Assembly: GCA_002840155.1 (NCBI GenBank)
Contig: PGZH01000008.1
Span: 124,001-188,000 of the forward strand
Reading direction: 5' to 3'
Origin: Gammaproteobacteria bacterium HGW-Gammaproteobacteria-13
Lineage (GTDB): Bacteria; Pseudomonadota; Gammaproteobacteria; Pseudomonadales; Pseudomonadaceae
Length of the DNA stretch: 64,000 nucleotides
Position numbers and translations under genes: made by a program. Shown one piece after another: positions 18,053-26,663 of the stretch; positions within the stretch are counted from its first letter, which is position 1, and each line of letters opens with the position of its first letter. The notes beneath the pieces were generated by a model, which saw only the letters and a program-made list of their open reading frames with translations, was not told the DNA's origin and searched no databases.

Positions 18053-18424
18053 ATGAGCGAAACAGCCAATGAGCGTCGGCGCTTTCACCGCATCGCTTTC
18101 GACGCCCCCACCGAGATCGTGCAAGGGGAACGACGCTGGGCGGTCGAATTGCATGACGTATCGCTGAAAGGCCTGCTGATCAAGCGCCCCAACGGCTGGA
18201 ATGGCGACCCTAACCAGCCATTCGAAGCCAATATCCAACTGGCCGACGACACCCGCGTACTGATGGAAGTGGTGCTGACCCGCACCCAGTCCGATCTTCT
18301 CGGTTTTGTCTGCCGGCATATCGACCTCGACTCGATCAGCCACCTGCGTCGCCTGGTGGAACTCAACCTCGGCGATGACAGCCTGCTGGAACGCGAACTC
18401 GCCGCCCTCGGCGAAGACGAGTAA
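18053..18424 (+). CDS. mapZ: MapZ: PilZ-domain c-di-GMP adaptor
   Basis: A 123-residue single PilZ domain. The c-di-GMP-binding motifs are complete: RRRFHR (RxxxR, near residue 9) and DVSLKG (DxSxxG, near residue 36). The C-terminal [19 protein letters not shown] is nearly identical to my memory of P. aeruginosa PA4608 (MapZ). That protein binds the chemoreceptor methyltransferase CheR1 when loaded with c-di-GMP and so changes chemotaxis and flagellar switching. AGGAG lies 9 bp before the ATG. It is found here 1.7 kb from morA, separated by glyA and the insertion. Confidence 0.9.
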   Translation: MSETANERRRFHRIAFDAPTEIVQGERRWAVELHDVSLKGLLIKRPNGWNGDPNQPFEANIQLADDTRVLMEVVLTRTQSDLLGFVCRHIDLDSISHLRRLVELNLGDDSLLERELAALGEDE

Positions 18425-18425
18425 A

Positions 18426-18453
18426 GAAAAAGGAGGCCTCGGCCTCCTTTTTC
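18426..18453. terminator. bidirectional terminator mapZ/radA
   Basis: The stem AAAAAGGAGGCC / GGCCTCCTTTTT with a tight loop, between the convergent mapZ and radA genes. Confidence 0.88.
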
Positions 18454-18468
18454 ATGCCCACTGTTCAG

Positions 18469-19833
18469 CTACTCAAACAGCGCATCCAGCGCCTGCTCCA
18501 GGCGCGTTACGGCAATCACCTGCAACCCTGGCGGTGGATCTTTGGGCGCATTGCCCTTGGGCACGATGGCGCGCTTGAAGCCATGCTTGGCCGCCTCTTT
18601 CAGACGTTCCTGACCGCTCGGCACCGGGCGGATTTCGCCGGACAGCCCCACCTCACCAAACACCAGCAGATCATGCGGCAACGGCTTGTTGCGCAGGCTG
18701 GAAATCACCGCGGCCATCAGCGCCAGGTCCGACGCGGTTTCCAGCACCTTGACCCCGCCGACCACGTTGAGAAACACGTCCTGATCGTAGGTCGGGATGC
18801 CGCCATGCCGGTGCAATACGGCAAGCAGCATGGCCAGGCGGTTCTGATCCAGGCCCAGGGTGACGCGGCGCGGATTGGCCATATGGCTGGTGTCGACCAG
18901 CGCCTGCACTTCCACCAGCATCGGCCGGGTGCCTTCCCAGGTGGCCATCACCACGCTGCCGGGCACTTCTTCCTGAGCACGGGTAAGGAAGATCGCCGAG
19001 GGGTTGGTGACCTCTTTCAGGCCCTTGTCGGTCATGCCGAACACACCCAGCTCGTTGATCGCGCCGAAGCGGTTCTTCACCGCACGTAGCAAACGCAGAC
19101 GGCCATCGGACTCGCCTTCGAAATACAGCACGGTGTCGACCATATGCTCGAGCACACGCGGCCCGGCCAGCGCGCCCTCCTTGGTCACGTGGCCAACCAG
19201 AAAGATCGCCGTGCCGCTCTGCTTGGCAAAGCGCACCAGCAGCGCCGCACTTTCGCGTACCTGAGACACGCCACCGGGCGCCGAGGAAAGTTGCTCGGTA
19301 AAGATGGTCTGAATCGAGTCGATCACCATCACCTTGGGCTTTTCCACCCGCGCAGTGGCGATGATGCTTTCGATGCAGGTTTCGGTCATCACCTTGAGCT
19401 TGTCTTCCGGCAAGCCCAAGCGGCGGGCACGCATGGCCACCTGCTGCTGGGATTCCTCACCGGTGACATACAACGCGGGAAAGCGCGTGGCGATATTGCA
19501 CAGGGTCTGCAGGAGGATGGTCGACTTGCCGATACCGGGGTCGCCGCCGATCAGCACCACCGAACCGTCCACCAGGCCGCCGCCCAGCACGCGATCCAGC
19601 TCACCGGAGGCGGTGGAGAAGCGCGGCACTTCCTCGACGCTGACCTCGGCCAGGGTCTTGATCTGCACCTGCTCGCCCGCCCAACCGGAACGCCCGCTGG
19701 GGGTGGCCGCATTGGCTTCGAGCAGGGTCTCGACCAGGGTATTCCAGGCCCCGCACTCGCCGCACTGGCCGGCCCATTTCGGGAAGGTGGCGCCGCACTC
19801 GGTGCAGCCATACATGCGCTTGGCCTTGGCCAT
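18469..19833 (-). CDS. radA: DNA repair protein RadA
   Basis: A 454-residue RecA-related branch-migration helicase that processes recombination intermediates. It has the N-terminal zinc finger (CTECGATFPKWAGQCGECG), Walker A (GGDPGIGKST), the RadA-specific KNRFG motif and the C-terminal Lon-protease-like domain. The start MAKAKRMYGCTECG is the family start and the length is typical. It is convergent with mapZ and shares its terminator. Confidence 0.96.
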   Translation of the reverse strand: MAKAKRMYGCTECGATFPKWAGQCGECGAWNTLVETLLEANAATPSGRSGWAGEQVQIKTLAEVSVEEVPRFSTASGELDRVLGGGLVDGSVVLIGGDPGIGKSTILLQTLCNIATRFPALYVTGEESQQQVAMRARRLGLPEDKLKVMTETCIESIIATARVEKPKVMVIDSIQTIFTEQLSSAPGGVSQVRESAALLVRFAKQSGTAIFLVGHVTKEGALAGPRVLEHMVDTVLYFEGESDGRLRLLRAVKNRFGAINELGVFGMTDKGLKEVTNPSAIFLTRAQEEVPGSVVMATWEGTRPMLVEVQALVDTSHMANPRRVTLGLDQNRLAMLLAVLHRHGGIPTYDQDVFLNVVGGVKVLETASDLALMAAVISSLRNKPLPHDLLVFGEVGLSGEIRPVPSGQERLKEAAKHGFKRAIVPKGNAPKDPPPGLQVIAVTRLEQALDALFE

Positions 19834-19901
19834 GCCGGACTCCTATAAACGCTGAGCCCGGATCATACGAAATAGCTGGATATATTTACAGTCCCGCGCA
19901 G

Positions 19902-20180
19902 CTATCCCTTGCAACCGTTACCACAGCCACAACATTGCCCGGCAGCGCGTTTCAGCCGGCGCGCGAGATCATCCTTGATGCCGACGCGCTCCTGCTTAAG
20001 CGCAAGCAGCGCATCATCAGCCAGCAGCTCGCTGCCCGCTTCGATCCGGCAGATGCGTTTGTCCAGGGTTTCGTAGGTATCGGCCAGGCGGGCGAAGTCG
20101 GCGTCGCCCTGGCGCAGCTCATGCCGCGCGCCGCGCAGTTCGGGAAAGTCCTTGATCAGCGGATGGTGTTCAACATGCAT
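19902..20180 (-). CDS. YdcH/DUF465 family protein, copy 1
   Basis: A 92-residue helical protein starting MHVEHHPLIKDFPELRG, with the DUF465 pattern FARLADTYETLDKRICRIEAG and the closing ALKQERVGIKDDL. The C-terminus carries CCGCGNGC, a cysteine-rich tail with four Cys that the second copy lacks and that could bind a metal. Cytoplasmic; function of the family unknown. It lies about 330 bp from a paralogue in the same direction. Confidence 0.85.
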   Translation of the reverse strand: MHVEHHPLIKDFPELRGARHELRQGDADFARLADTYETLDKRICRIEAGSELLADDALLALKQERVGIKDDLARRLKRAAGQCCGCGNGCKG

Positions 20181-20264
20181 GCGGGCATTCCTCTGGGATA
20201 GTCATTGCCTGCAGACTATCCCCTGAGCCGGGGCCGGCACTTGACCCGGATCAAACCCATGACG

Positions 20265-20507
20265 CTATGACGCACCACTGAGAAAACCGGCCAGTTCGTC
20301 CTTGAGGCTGACGCGTTGCATCTTCAGGCCCAGCAGCAACATCTCATCCATGGCCACCCGACCGCTTTCCGCCTCATAGATGCGCTTATCAAGCTCTTCA
20401 TATTCCTCGGCCAAGCGGGCGAAATGCCCATCACTGGACAACAAGGCGTGCAGCTGCGTCTTGAACTCGGGAAACTCGCGGTGCAGCGGATGATGTTCCA
20501 GTGGCAT
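20265..20507 (-). CDS. YdcH/DUF465 family protein, copy 2
   Basis: An 80-residue paralogue of the neighbouring gene (MPLEHHPLHREFPEF, FARLAEEYEELDKRIYEAESG, LKMQRVSLKDELAGF). It lacks the cysteine-rich tail. The frame is open 15 codons upstream, but MPLEHHP matches the paralogue and has GAGGA 8 bp before it. Probably a tandem duplication. Function unknown. Confidence 0.87.
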   Translation of the reverse strand: MPLEHHPLHREFPEFKTQLHALLSSDGHFARLAEEYEELDKRIYEAESGRVAMDEMLLLGLKMQRVSLKDELAGFLSGAS

Positions 20508-20643
20508 AACGGCATCCTCATGGCGGGCCTCCCTTGAGCCTAGCCCAGTCACGCCGGCTCTGCCGAAACGCCTTGCAACACGGGCCTCAGGCGAGGTCTG
20601 CTATCTTTGCCCAAGCTTCAAAAGCCATTAGCGAGAACTGGTT

Positions 20644-21390
20644 ATGAGTACAACATCAGGATGTTCGGCTTGCCGTGACGGCCAAGGGCTGGGATTTCCC
20701 ATCAGCATGGCCTTTCAGCCCATTATCAACCTGAGCACCGGCAGCATATTCGCCCATGAAGCGCTGGTACGCGGCACCGCCGGTGAATCCGCCGGCAGCC
20801 TGCTGAGCCAGCTCAACGCGGACAATCTCTACCCGTTCGACCAGGCCTGCCGGATTACCGCCCTGGAATGGGCGGCCAAGCTGCACGTGCCGGCCATGGT
20901 CTCGATCAACTTTATGCCCAACGCGGTGTACAAGCCCGAAACCTGCATCCGCGCGACCCTGGAGGCGGCCAAACGCTTCAATTTCCCGCTGCAGCGGATC
21001 ATCTTCGAGGTCACCGAACAGGAGCAGGTGCTGGATGTCGACCACCTCACCGGCATCCTGCGCGCGTACCGCAAACAAGGCTTTATGACGGCGATTGATG
21101 ACTTCGGCGCCGGCTATGCCGGCCTCAATCTGCTGGCCGACTTTCAGCCCGACCTGATCAAGCTGGACATGCAGCTGATCCGCAATATCGAGCAGGACAG
21201 CGTGCGGCAGATTCTGGTCGAAGCCGCCCTGCAGATGTGCCGCAAACTGAATATCCGGGTGATCGCCGAAGGCATCGAAAGCCTCGGTGAACTGCATGCA
21301 TTACGCGATATGGGCGTGGAGCTGTTTCAGGGTTACCTGCTGGCCAAACCAGGTTTCGAGTCGCTGCCCGAGGTCCATTACCCGGCCTGA
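20644..21390 (+). CDS. stand-alone EAL-domain c-di-GMP phosphodiesterase
   Basis: A 248-residue protein consisting of an EAL domain with a short N-terminus (CSACRDGQG) and no sensor or membrane segment. The motifs for Mg2+ and substrate binding are all there: EAL at 39-41, SINFMPN, FEVTEQE, AIDDFGAGYAG, DLIKLDM and VIAEGIES. It should therefore be an active c-di-GMP hydrolase in the cytoplasm. It resembles the EAL part of blue-light BLUF-EAL proteins but has no BLUF domain. Its closeness to mapZ and morA suggests, but does not prove, local c-di-GMP control. Confidence 0.87.
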   Translation: MSTTSGCSACRDGQGLGFPISMAFQPIINLSTGSIFAHEALVRGTAGESAGSLLSQLNADNLYPFDQACRITALEWAAKLHVPAMVSINFMPNAVYKPETCIRATLEAAKRFNFPLQRIIFEVTEQEQVLDVDHLTGILRAYRKQGFMTAIDDFGAGYAGLNLLADFQPDLIKLDMQLIRNIEQDSVRQILVEAALQMCRKLNIRVIAEGIESLGELHALRDMGVELFQGYLLAKPGFESLPEVHYPA

Positions 21391-21457
21391 GAAGTAGCTG
21401 GCAAGCGGCGCGCGCTGGATTACACTCAGCGCAACCTCACCTACCAGGGAACGCAGC

Positions 21458-21871
21458 ATGAGCATACTCAGTGAATTCAAAGCCTTTGCCGTCAAAGGCA
21501 ATGTGGTCGACATGGCCGTGGGCATCATCATCGGCGCGGCGTTCGGCAAGATCGTCTCGTCCTTTGTCGGTGACGTGGTAATGCCACCGCTGGGCGTGCT
21601 GATTGGCGGCGTGGATTTCTCCGACCTGGCGATTGTGCTGAAAGCTGCCGAAGGCGATGCCGCTGCGGTCACCCTGGCCTACGGCAAATTTATCCAGACC
21701 GTGCTCGACTTCCTGATCGTCGCCTTCGCCATCTTTATGGGCATCAAGGTACTCAACAAACTCAAGCGCGAAGAAGAAGCCGCCCCGGAAGCGCCAGCCG
21801 CACCGACCAAGGATCAGGAGCTGCTCAGCGAAATCCGCGATTTGCTCAAGGCGCAGCAAAGCCGAGACTGA
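21458..21871 (+). CDS. mscL: large-conductance mechanosensitive channel
   Basis: A 137-residue channel that opens under membrane tension to release solutes on hypo-osmotic shock. The family N-terminus ([19 protein letters not shown]) and both membrane helices (about 15-45 and 78-102) are present; the charged C-terminal helix bundle follows ([18 protein letters not shown]). AGGGAA precedes the start codon. Length is typical. Confidence 0.97.
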   Translation: MSILSEFKAFAVKGNVVDMAVGIIIGAAFGKIVSSFVGDVVMPPLGVLIGGVDFSDLAIVLKAAEGDAAAVTLAYGKFIQTVLDFLIVAFAIFMGIKVLNKLKREEEAAPEAPAAPTKDQELLSEIRDLLKAQQSRD

Positions 21872-21883
21872 CTTCACCCGCGC

Positions 21884-21902
21884 GGAGGGCCGAGCGCCCT
21901 CC
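21884..21902 (+). terminator. weak hairpin after mscL
   Basis: GGAGGGC-N5-GCCCTCC, 12 bp after the stop codon, without a clear T-tract. Confidence 0.4.
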
Positions 21903-21986
21903 CGTACATGATTTGTTGCAGGACAACCCATTCGCTTACAACGCGTTCGTGTAAATTGGCCGCCCCTTGGCTACTTTCCCCCCTCA

Positions 21987-23012
21987 ATGACCCTCCTGAT
22001 TGCGTTTGCAGTTCTATCCATCCTCGTCTCCTTTATCTGTTCCATTCTTGAGGCTGCGTTGCTGTCTCTGACGCCCAGCTATATCGCTCAGCAGAAGGCC
22101 ACCAAGCCCAAGCTTTATGAGCGCTTGAAAGGGCTGAAAGACAAGATTGACCAACCACTGGCCGCCATTCTTACGCTGAACACCGTGGCCCATACGGTCG
22201 GCGCTACCGGTGTGGGTGCGCAGGTCACTGTCGTGTTTGGCGACGGCTACCTGGGCATTGCCTCGGCGGTGATGACGCTGCTGATCCTGGTCCTCTCGGA
22301 AATCCTGCCCAAGACCATTGGTGCACGTTACTGGCCAACTCTGGCGCCATTCCTGCCGAGCCTGCTGGGCGGCATGATCCTGCTGCTCAAGCCGTTCATC
22401 TTCATGTCCGACATGATCATGCGGCTGTTTGGCGGCAAAGAGCCTGAGCACGACATCCGTCAGGAGATCAAAGCCTTGACCCTGCTCGGCCGTGAGGTCG
22501 GCAAGCTGGATGAAGACGAGCAGCGCGTCATCAGCAATATCCTCGACCTGCACGAGATCAAGCTGCGCGACATCATGACGCCACGGATTGTCTGCGAGTT
22601 TGCCGCCCCCGATGACACGCTCGGCACGTTCAAGGCCCGCGTGAAAGAGAGCCAGTTTTCCCGCTATCCGGTTATCGGTGAGGATGAAGCACCACTGGGC
22701 GTGGTGTTCCGCTATGACGCCCTGGGCGCCGATGCGGATGAAGCGCCGGTGTCCAGCATCCTCAAGCCGCTCAAGGTGGTTTCCGACAGCATGAACGTCG
22801 AAAACCTGATGACGCAGATGATGCATGAGCGTCAGCACATGTGTTTGGTGTATGACGAGTTCGGCAGCTGGCGCGGCCTGGTGACTATGGAGGACATCAT
22901 GGAAACCATCATCGGCAAGCCGATTCTCGACGAAACCGACGATATCCCGAACATGCGTCGCTTTGCCAAGCGCCGCTGGGAACACCGGATCAAGGCCATC
23001 CGCGAGGAATAA
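21987..23012 (+). CDS. CNNM/CBS-domain (HlyC/CorC-like) membrane protein
   Basis: A 341-residue protein with a CNNM transmembrane domain (residues 1-170, with helices near 5-25, 60-80, 92-110 and 125-145), followed by two CBS domains (about 190-310; LRDIMTPRIV and LVTMEDIMETIIGKPI). Members are linked to Mg2+ or Co2+ efflux or to integrity of the envelope. The C-terminal CorC_HlyC domain of longer members is missing. No good ribosome-binding site is seen before the ATG; the start is the first Met of the hydrophobic segment. It ends 3 bp from the convergent next gene. Confidence 0.88.
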   Translation: MTLLIAFAVLSILVSFICSILEAALLSLTPSYIAQQKATKPKLYERLKGLKDKIDQPLAAILTLNTVAHTVGATGVGAQVTVVFGDGYLGIASAVMTLLILVLSEILPKTIGARYWPTLAPFLPSLLGGMILLLKPFIFMSDMIMRLFGGKEPEHDIRQEIKALTLLGREVGKLDEDEQRVISNILDLHEIKLRDIMTPRIVCEFAAPDDTLGTFKARVKESQFSRYPVIGEDEAPLGVVFRYDALGADADEAPVSSILKPLKVVSDSMNVENLMTQMMHERQHMCLVYDEFGSWRGLVTMEDIMETIIGKPILDETDDIPNMRRFAKRRWEHRIKAIREE

Positions 23013-23015
23013 GCG

Positions 23016-23789
23016 CTACCAATAGTTCTCCACCGCCACCTGCCCCGGCCGCCGGGTCAGGCTGAGCTGCAGATCGCGCTGTTTCAGCAGCGCGCGGGTG
23101 TCATCGATCATCTGCGGGTTGCCGCAGATCATCAACCGCGAATGGGCAGGGTCCAGGTTCAGCCCCGCCGCCTGCTCGAGTTCACCACTGCCCAGCAAAC
23201 TGGTAATGCGCCCATGCAGGCAACCAGGCACCTGCTCACGGGTCACCAGCGGTAGATAGACAAAGCGCTCGGCGTACTCCTGCAGATGTTCCTGCTGCAT
23301 CAGGCCGTGAATCCGTGGCTGATAGGCCAGCTCACTGGCCGTGCGTGCGCTGTACGCCAGCACCACGCGGGCAAAGCGCTGCCACACCTCCAGGCCCTGC
23401 AGAATCGATAGAAACGGCGCCAGCCCGGTGCCGCTGGCCAGCAGCCAGAGGTCGCGGCCATCGGCGAAACGATCCAGGGTAAGAAAACCCAACGCCTGTT
23501 TCTCTACCAACAGGCTGTCGCCGACCTGCAGCCGACTCAGCTCGGAGGTGAACTCACCGCCCGGCACGACGATGGAGAAGAACTCGAGAAACTCGTCATG
23601 GGGTGCCGAGGCCATCGAATAGGCGCGCCAGACCACCGAACCGTCGGCCTTGGCGACGCCGAGACGGGCAAACTGCCCGGCACGAAAACGAAAACCGGCA
23701 TCACGCGTACAGCGCAGGCTGAACAGGCTGGGCGACCAGACCTGAATAGAGGTAAGGGTTTGCTGGGTGAACTTGTCGTCGCTGGTCAT
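23016..23789 (-). CDS. fpr: ferredoxin--NADP+ reductase
   Basis: A 257-residue flavoprotein of the bacterial ferredoxin/flavodoxin-NADP+ reductase type. The FAD-binding segment RAYSMASAP, the pyridine-nucleotide loop LLASGTGLAPFLSIL and the C-terminal CGNPQMIDD are clear. It would exchange electrons between NADPH and ferredoxin or flavodoxin. The C-terminus ends GQVAVENYW, and the aromatic end is typical of subclass I. The start MTSDDKF was preferred over a Met 20 codons upstream because it matches the family N-terminus, though the ribosome-binding site is weak. Pseudomonas has a second, main fpr; this is probably the paralogue near mscL. Confidence 0.87.
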   Translation of the reverse strand: MTSDDKFTQQTLTSIQVWSPSLFSLRCTRDAGFRFRAGQFARLGVAKADGSVVWRAYSMASAPHDEFLEFFSIVVPGGEFTSELSRLQVGDSLLVEKQALGFLTLDRFADGRDLWLLASGTGLAPFLSILQGLEVWQRFARVVLAYSARTASELAYQPRIHGLMQQEHLQEYAERFVYLPLVTREQVPGCLHGRITSLLGSGELEQAAGLNLDPAHSRLMICGNPQMIDDTRALLKQRDLQLSLTRRPGQVAVENYW

Positions 23790-23898
23790 GCGAACACCGG
23801 GCTTATGCGGATTGCATAAACCCAGTGTGGCGCAACGCCGGGCTGACAAACACCGGCAAAACCTGGGGGCTCTTGGCCTTTACCCTTAGAAGCTGTTC

Positions 23899-24894
23899 TT
23901 AGCGGCGATTGACTGCCTGGGCGGCACGCAACACATCGGCGCCGATTTCAGCCTCGAAGGTCTTCCACATCGGGCTCAGTGCAGTGCGCCAGGCGGCACG
24001 CTCGTCGTCAGTCAAGGTGACCACTTTGGCATTGCCGGCAGCAATGATGCGCTCGCGATCATTGTTGTTCAGCGCTTCGGCATCCTTGTTCACCGAGAAG
24101 GAAACCTCTTCGATGATCGCTTCCAGTTCGGTGCGGGTCTTGTAAGGGATGCTGGTCCAGAACTCCTTGCTGCTGATCAGCATATAACTCAGCGAACCGT
24201 GATTGAGCTCGCTGATAAACGGCTGCACGGTATCGACTTTCTGGCTGGCAATGTTCGACCACGGCCCTTCGGTGCCCTGGATGGTGCCAGCCTGCAGCGC
24301 CTTGAATGCCTCGGCGAACGGCATCTTCACGGTCTTGGCGCCAAGTTGAGCAAACTGCGCTTCCAGTACCGACGAAGGCTGAATGCGGAAGGCCAGGTCC
24401 TTGGCATCCTCGGGCTTGCGCAGCTCACGGTTGGAAGTCAGCTGCTTCATGCCGTTATTCCAGTAGGCCAGGCCGTAGATGCCGTGGCTGGACATCGAGT
24501 GCAGCAGCTCGCGGCTCTTGTCGCGCTTCTGGAAGCGCTTGACCGCCTCCAGGTCGTCGAACAGGAACGGCAGGTCAAACACCTGCAATTGCTTGGTGTA
24601 GGCCTCGAACTTGGACAGCGAAGGCGCCAGCATCTGCACCTTGCCCTCACGCAGCGCGTTGATCTCCTCACCATCACCGAACAGCGTCGAGTTCGGGTAG
24701 ACCTCAACCGTAATCTGGCCGGCCAGGCGCTCTTCCACCAGCTTTTTGAACAGCAGTGCACCCTTGCCCTTGGGGGTGTCCTCGGCCACGACGTGGGAGA
24801 ACTTGATAACGATGGGCGCCTTGCCTTCTGCCTGGGCCGGGCTTGCCGCGACCAGCAACGCAGTGAAGGTTAAAGACAACAGGGACTTGAACAT
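23899..24894 (-). CDS. TRAP transporter solute-binding protein (DctP family), orphan
   Basis: A 331-residue periplasmic binding protein with a clear signal peptide (MFKSLLSLTFTALLVAASPAQA) and the DctP fold: IKFSHVVAEDTPKGKGALLFKK, the substrate arginine region LAFRIQPSSVLE, and GTIQGTEGPWSNI. It would capture C4-dicarboxylates or related acids. No dctQ or dctM membrane gene is adjacent, so it depends on a transporter elsewhere or acts as a sensor. Two Met codons lie close together; AAGG is best spaced for the second (24894). Confidence 0.88.
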   Translation of the reverse strand: MFKSLLSLTFTALLVAASPAQAEGKAPIVIKFSHVVAEDTPKGKGALLFKKLVEERLAGQITVEVYPNSTLFGDGEEINALREGKVQMLAPSLSKFEAYTKQLQVFDLPFLFDDLEAVKRFQKRDKSRELLHSMSSHGIYGLAYWNNGMKQLTSNRELRKPEDAKDLAFRIQPSSVLEAQFAQLGAKTVKMPFAEAFKALQAGTIQGTEGPWSNIASQKVDTVQPFISELNHGSLSYMLISSKEFWTSIPYKTRTELEAIIEEVSFSVNKDAEALNNNDRERIIAAGNAKVVTLTDDERAAWRTALSPMWKTFEAEIGADVLRAAQAVNRR

Positions 24895-25286
24895 GAACAT
24901 ACCTTTTTGCAAATAGAACGCCGTGAAGCCTGCATAAGCAGGCCTCATTGAGTAGGGGTGTGGGCTATGGATGATTCGGCGGACGCGGCAAAGCAGCGGC
25001 GCAGTCCTGATCATCAGGCGCTACCAGATCGCAGCCGGGCGTGACGCTCGGGGCCTGGTTATTATTTGAATGCTGACCTTGCTGACTCATGCCTGCTGAC
25101 TGACGGGTATCGGACACGACTGAGCAGATCTGCAAGGGGGCGGCATTCTTCGGCAAAGCCGCGCGCGACACAACCGTGATTTGCTGAACCAGCTCTCAGT
25201 TCCGAGACTTTTCCGCCACTTGCACCGACAATAGCGACCAACTGCACTTTTTATCGCGCCCTTGCGGCCTGCTACCCGAGTTATCC
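24895..25286. other. 392-bp intergenic region between dctP-like gene and rlmG
   Basis: It holds the divergent promoters. A hairpin AAGCCTGC-N4-GCAGGCCT near 24926-24946 lies in the expected leader of the dctP-like gene. Short frames here (such as a Gln/Pro-rich one on the reverse strand) have no ribosome-binding site or family pattern and look non-coding. Confidence 0.5.
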
Positions 25287-26411
25287 ATGCCCCTGCTCAG
25301 CACCCCGTTTGCCCAGCTCGACCTGCTTCGCCAACCCGACCAGCCCAACGAGCCGCTGCAGGCCTTCGATGCCGCCGACGAATACCTGCTCAACCATCTG
25401 CATGAACAAGGGCTGACGAGCAGCACGCGCGTATTGGTGCTGAATGACAGCTTCGGCGCCCTGGCCATCAGCCTGGCGGGCCAGGCGCAGGTCACCAGCA
25501 GTGGCGACTCGCACCTCGGCTACTTGGGTTTGCAGGTCAACCTGCTGCGCAATCAGTTACCGGCGGATGCCGTGAAGTTTGTACCGGCCAGCGCAGTCGC
25601 TCAGGGGCCGTTTGATGTGGTGCTGATCCGCGTACCGAAAACCCTGGCGCTGCTGGAGGAGCAATTGATTCGCCTGCACGACCAGCTCGCCCCTGGCGCG
25701 CAGGTGATTGCCGCAGCGATGATCAAGCACCTGCCGCGCGCCGCCGGTGATCTGCTGGAGAAATATATCGGCCCGGTGCAGGCCTCGCTGGCGGTAAAGA
25801 AAGCCCGCTTGCTGTTTGCCACACCCGAGGCCAAAGCCGCGCCCGTATCGCCCTACCCGACGCGCTACAACCTGGAAAAACCGGCTATCGCGCTGCTTAA
25901 CCACGCCAATGTGTTCTGCCGTGAAGACCTGGATATCGGCACGCGCGCCTTCCTCCCGCACCTGCCCAAACACCTTAGCCGCGTGCGCGTAGCGGACCTC
26001 GGTTGCGGCAACGGTGTACTCGGTATCGCCTATGCGCTGGGCAGCCCGCAGGCCGAGCTGACGCTGGTGGATGAGTCGTATATGGCGGTGCAATCGACCC
26101 AAGAGAACTGGCGTGCGGCGCTGGGCGAACGCCCGGTCGAAATCCGCGCCGGCGATGGCCTGGCCGAGCAGGCAGAGGATTCACTGGACCTGGTGCTGTG
26201 CAATCCGCCGTTCCACCAGCAACAGGTGGTCGGCGACTTTCTCGCCTGGCGCATGTTCCAGCAGGCCCGCGCGGCATTGGTAACCGGCGGTGAGCTGTGG
26301 ATAGTCGGCAACCGCCATCTGGGCTACCACGCCAAGCTGAAACGGCTGTTCCGCGGCGTAGAACAGGTCGCGGCGACGCCGAAATTTGTGGTGCTTAAAG
26401 CAATCAAATAA
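25287..26411 (+). CDS. rlmG: 23S rRNA (guanine-N2)-methyltransferase RlmG
   Basis: A 374-residue SAM-dependent methyltransferase that modifies G1835 of 23S rRNA. Two related domains are seen: an N-terminal degenerate one (residues 1-170) and a C-terminal catalytic one with VADLGCGNGVLGIAY (SAM loop, near 236) and LVLCNPPFHQQ (NPPF motif, near 307). Length and N-terminus fit RlmG. Single gene, divergent from the dctP-like gene. Confidence 0.93.
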   Translation: MPLLSTPFAQLDLLRQPDQPNEPLQAFDAADEYLLNHLHEQGLTSSTRVLVLNDSFGALAISLAGQAQVTSSGDSHLGYLGLQVNLLRNQLPADAVKFVPASAVAQGPFDVVLIRVPKTLALLEEQLIRLHDQLAPGAQVIAAAMIKHLPRAAGDLLEKYIGPVQASLAVKKARLLFATPEAKAAPVSPYPTRYNLEKPAIALLNHANVFCREDLDIGTRAFLPHLPKHLSRVRVADLGCGNGVLGIAYALGSPQAELTLVDESYMAVQSTQENWRAALGERPVEIRAGDGLAEQAEDSLDLVLCNPPFHQQQVVGDFLAWRMFQQARAALVTGGELWIVGNRHLGYHAKLKRLFRGVEQVAATPKFVVLKAIK

Positions 26412-26421
26412 GCGCCGGACC

Positions 26422-26493
26422 GTAGGGTGGATCACGCTTCACCGATCCACCATGGCGTCGGCACGGTGGATGAAAAAGCGTCATCCACCCTAC
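26422..26493. repeat. GTAGGGTGGAT dispersed repeat, copy 1
   Basis: Outer inverted arms GTAGGGTGGAT (26422-26432) and ATCCACCCTAC (26483-26493), with an inner GATCCACC and GGTGGATGAAAAAGCG. The same structure recurs at 42332-42420. It lies between the convergent rlmG and the DUF2474 gene. Confidence 0.8.
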
Positions 26494-26507
26494 ACAAACG
26501 TCTGCCT

Positions 26508-26651
26508 CTACGGCGTGCCCATCCCCGCCGCCTGCATAAACAGGCGCAGCAGATAGGACACCGCCCCCAAGGCCAGCACGCTGCCAGCCCAGATCAGCAC
26601 CAGCCAGCCGAGCCGCTGCCACAGCGGCTTTTTCTCTTCGACGTCGTTCAT
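26508..26651 (-). CDS. DUF2474 small membrane protein of the cyanide-insensitive oxidase
   Basis: A 47-residue protein: charged N-terminus (MNDVEEKKPLWQRLG), one hydrophobic helix (LVLIWAGSVLALGAVSYLLR, residues 17-36) and a short tail AAGMGTP. This is the pattern of DUF2474 proteins encoded after cydB/cioB, which probably act like CydX to stabilise the bd-type oxidase. It has its own GAGG ribosome-binding site 7-8 bp before the ATG. A dispersed repeat of about 250 bp lies between it and cioB and begins 2 bp upstream of the GAGG, so co-transcription with cioAB is uncertain. Confidence 0.82.
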   Translation of the reverse strand: MNDVEEKKPLWQRLGWLVLIWAGSVLALGAVSYLLRLFMQAAGMGTP

Positions 26652-26663
26652 CTTGCGGCCTCA

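Noticed and set aside
24965..25171. A reverse-strand frame in the gap before rlmG
   Set aside because: Low-complexity Gln, Asn and Pro composition, no ribosome-binding site, no known family.
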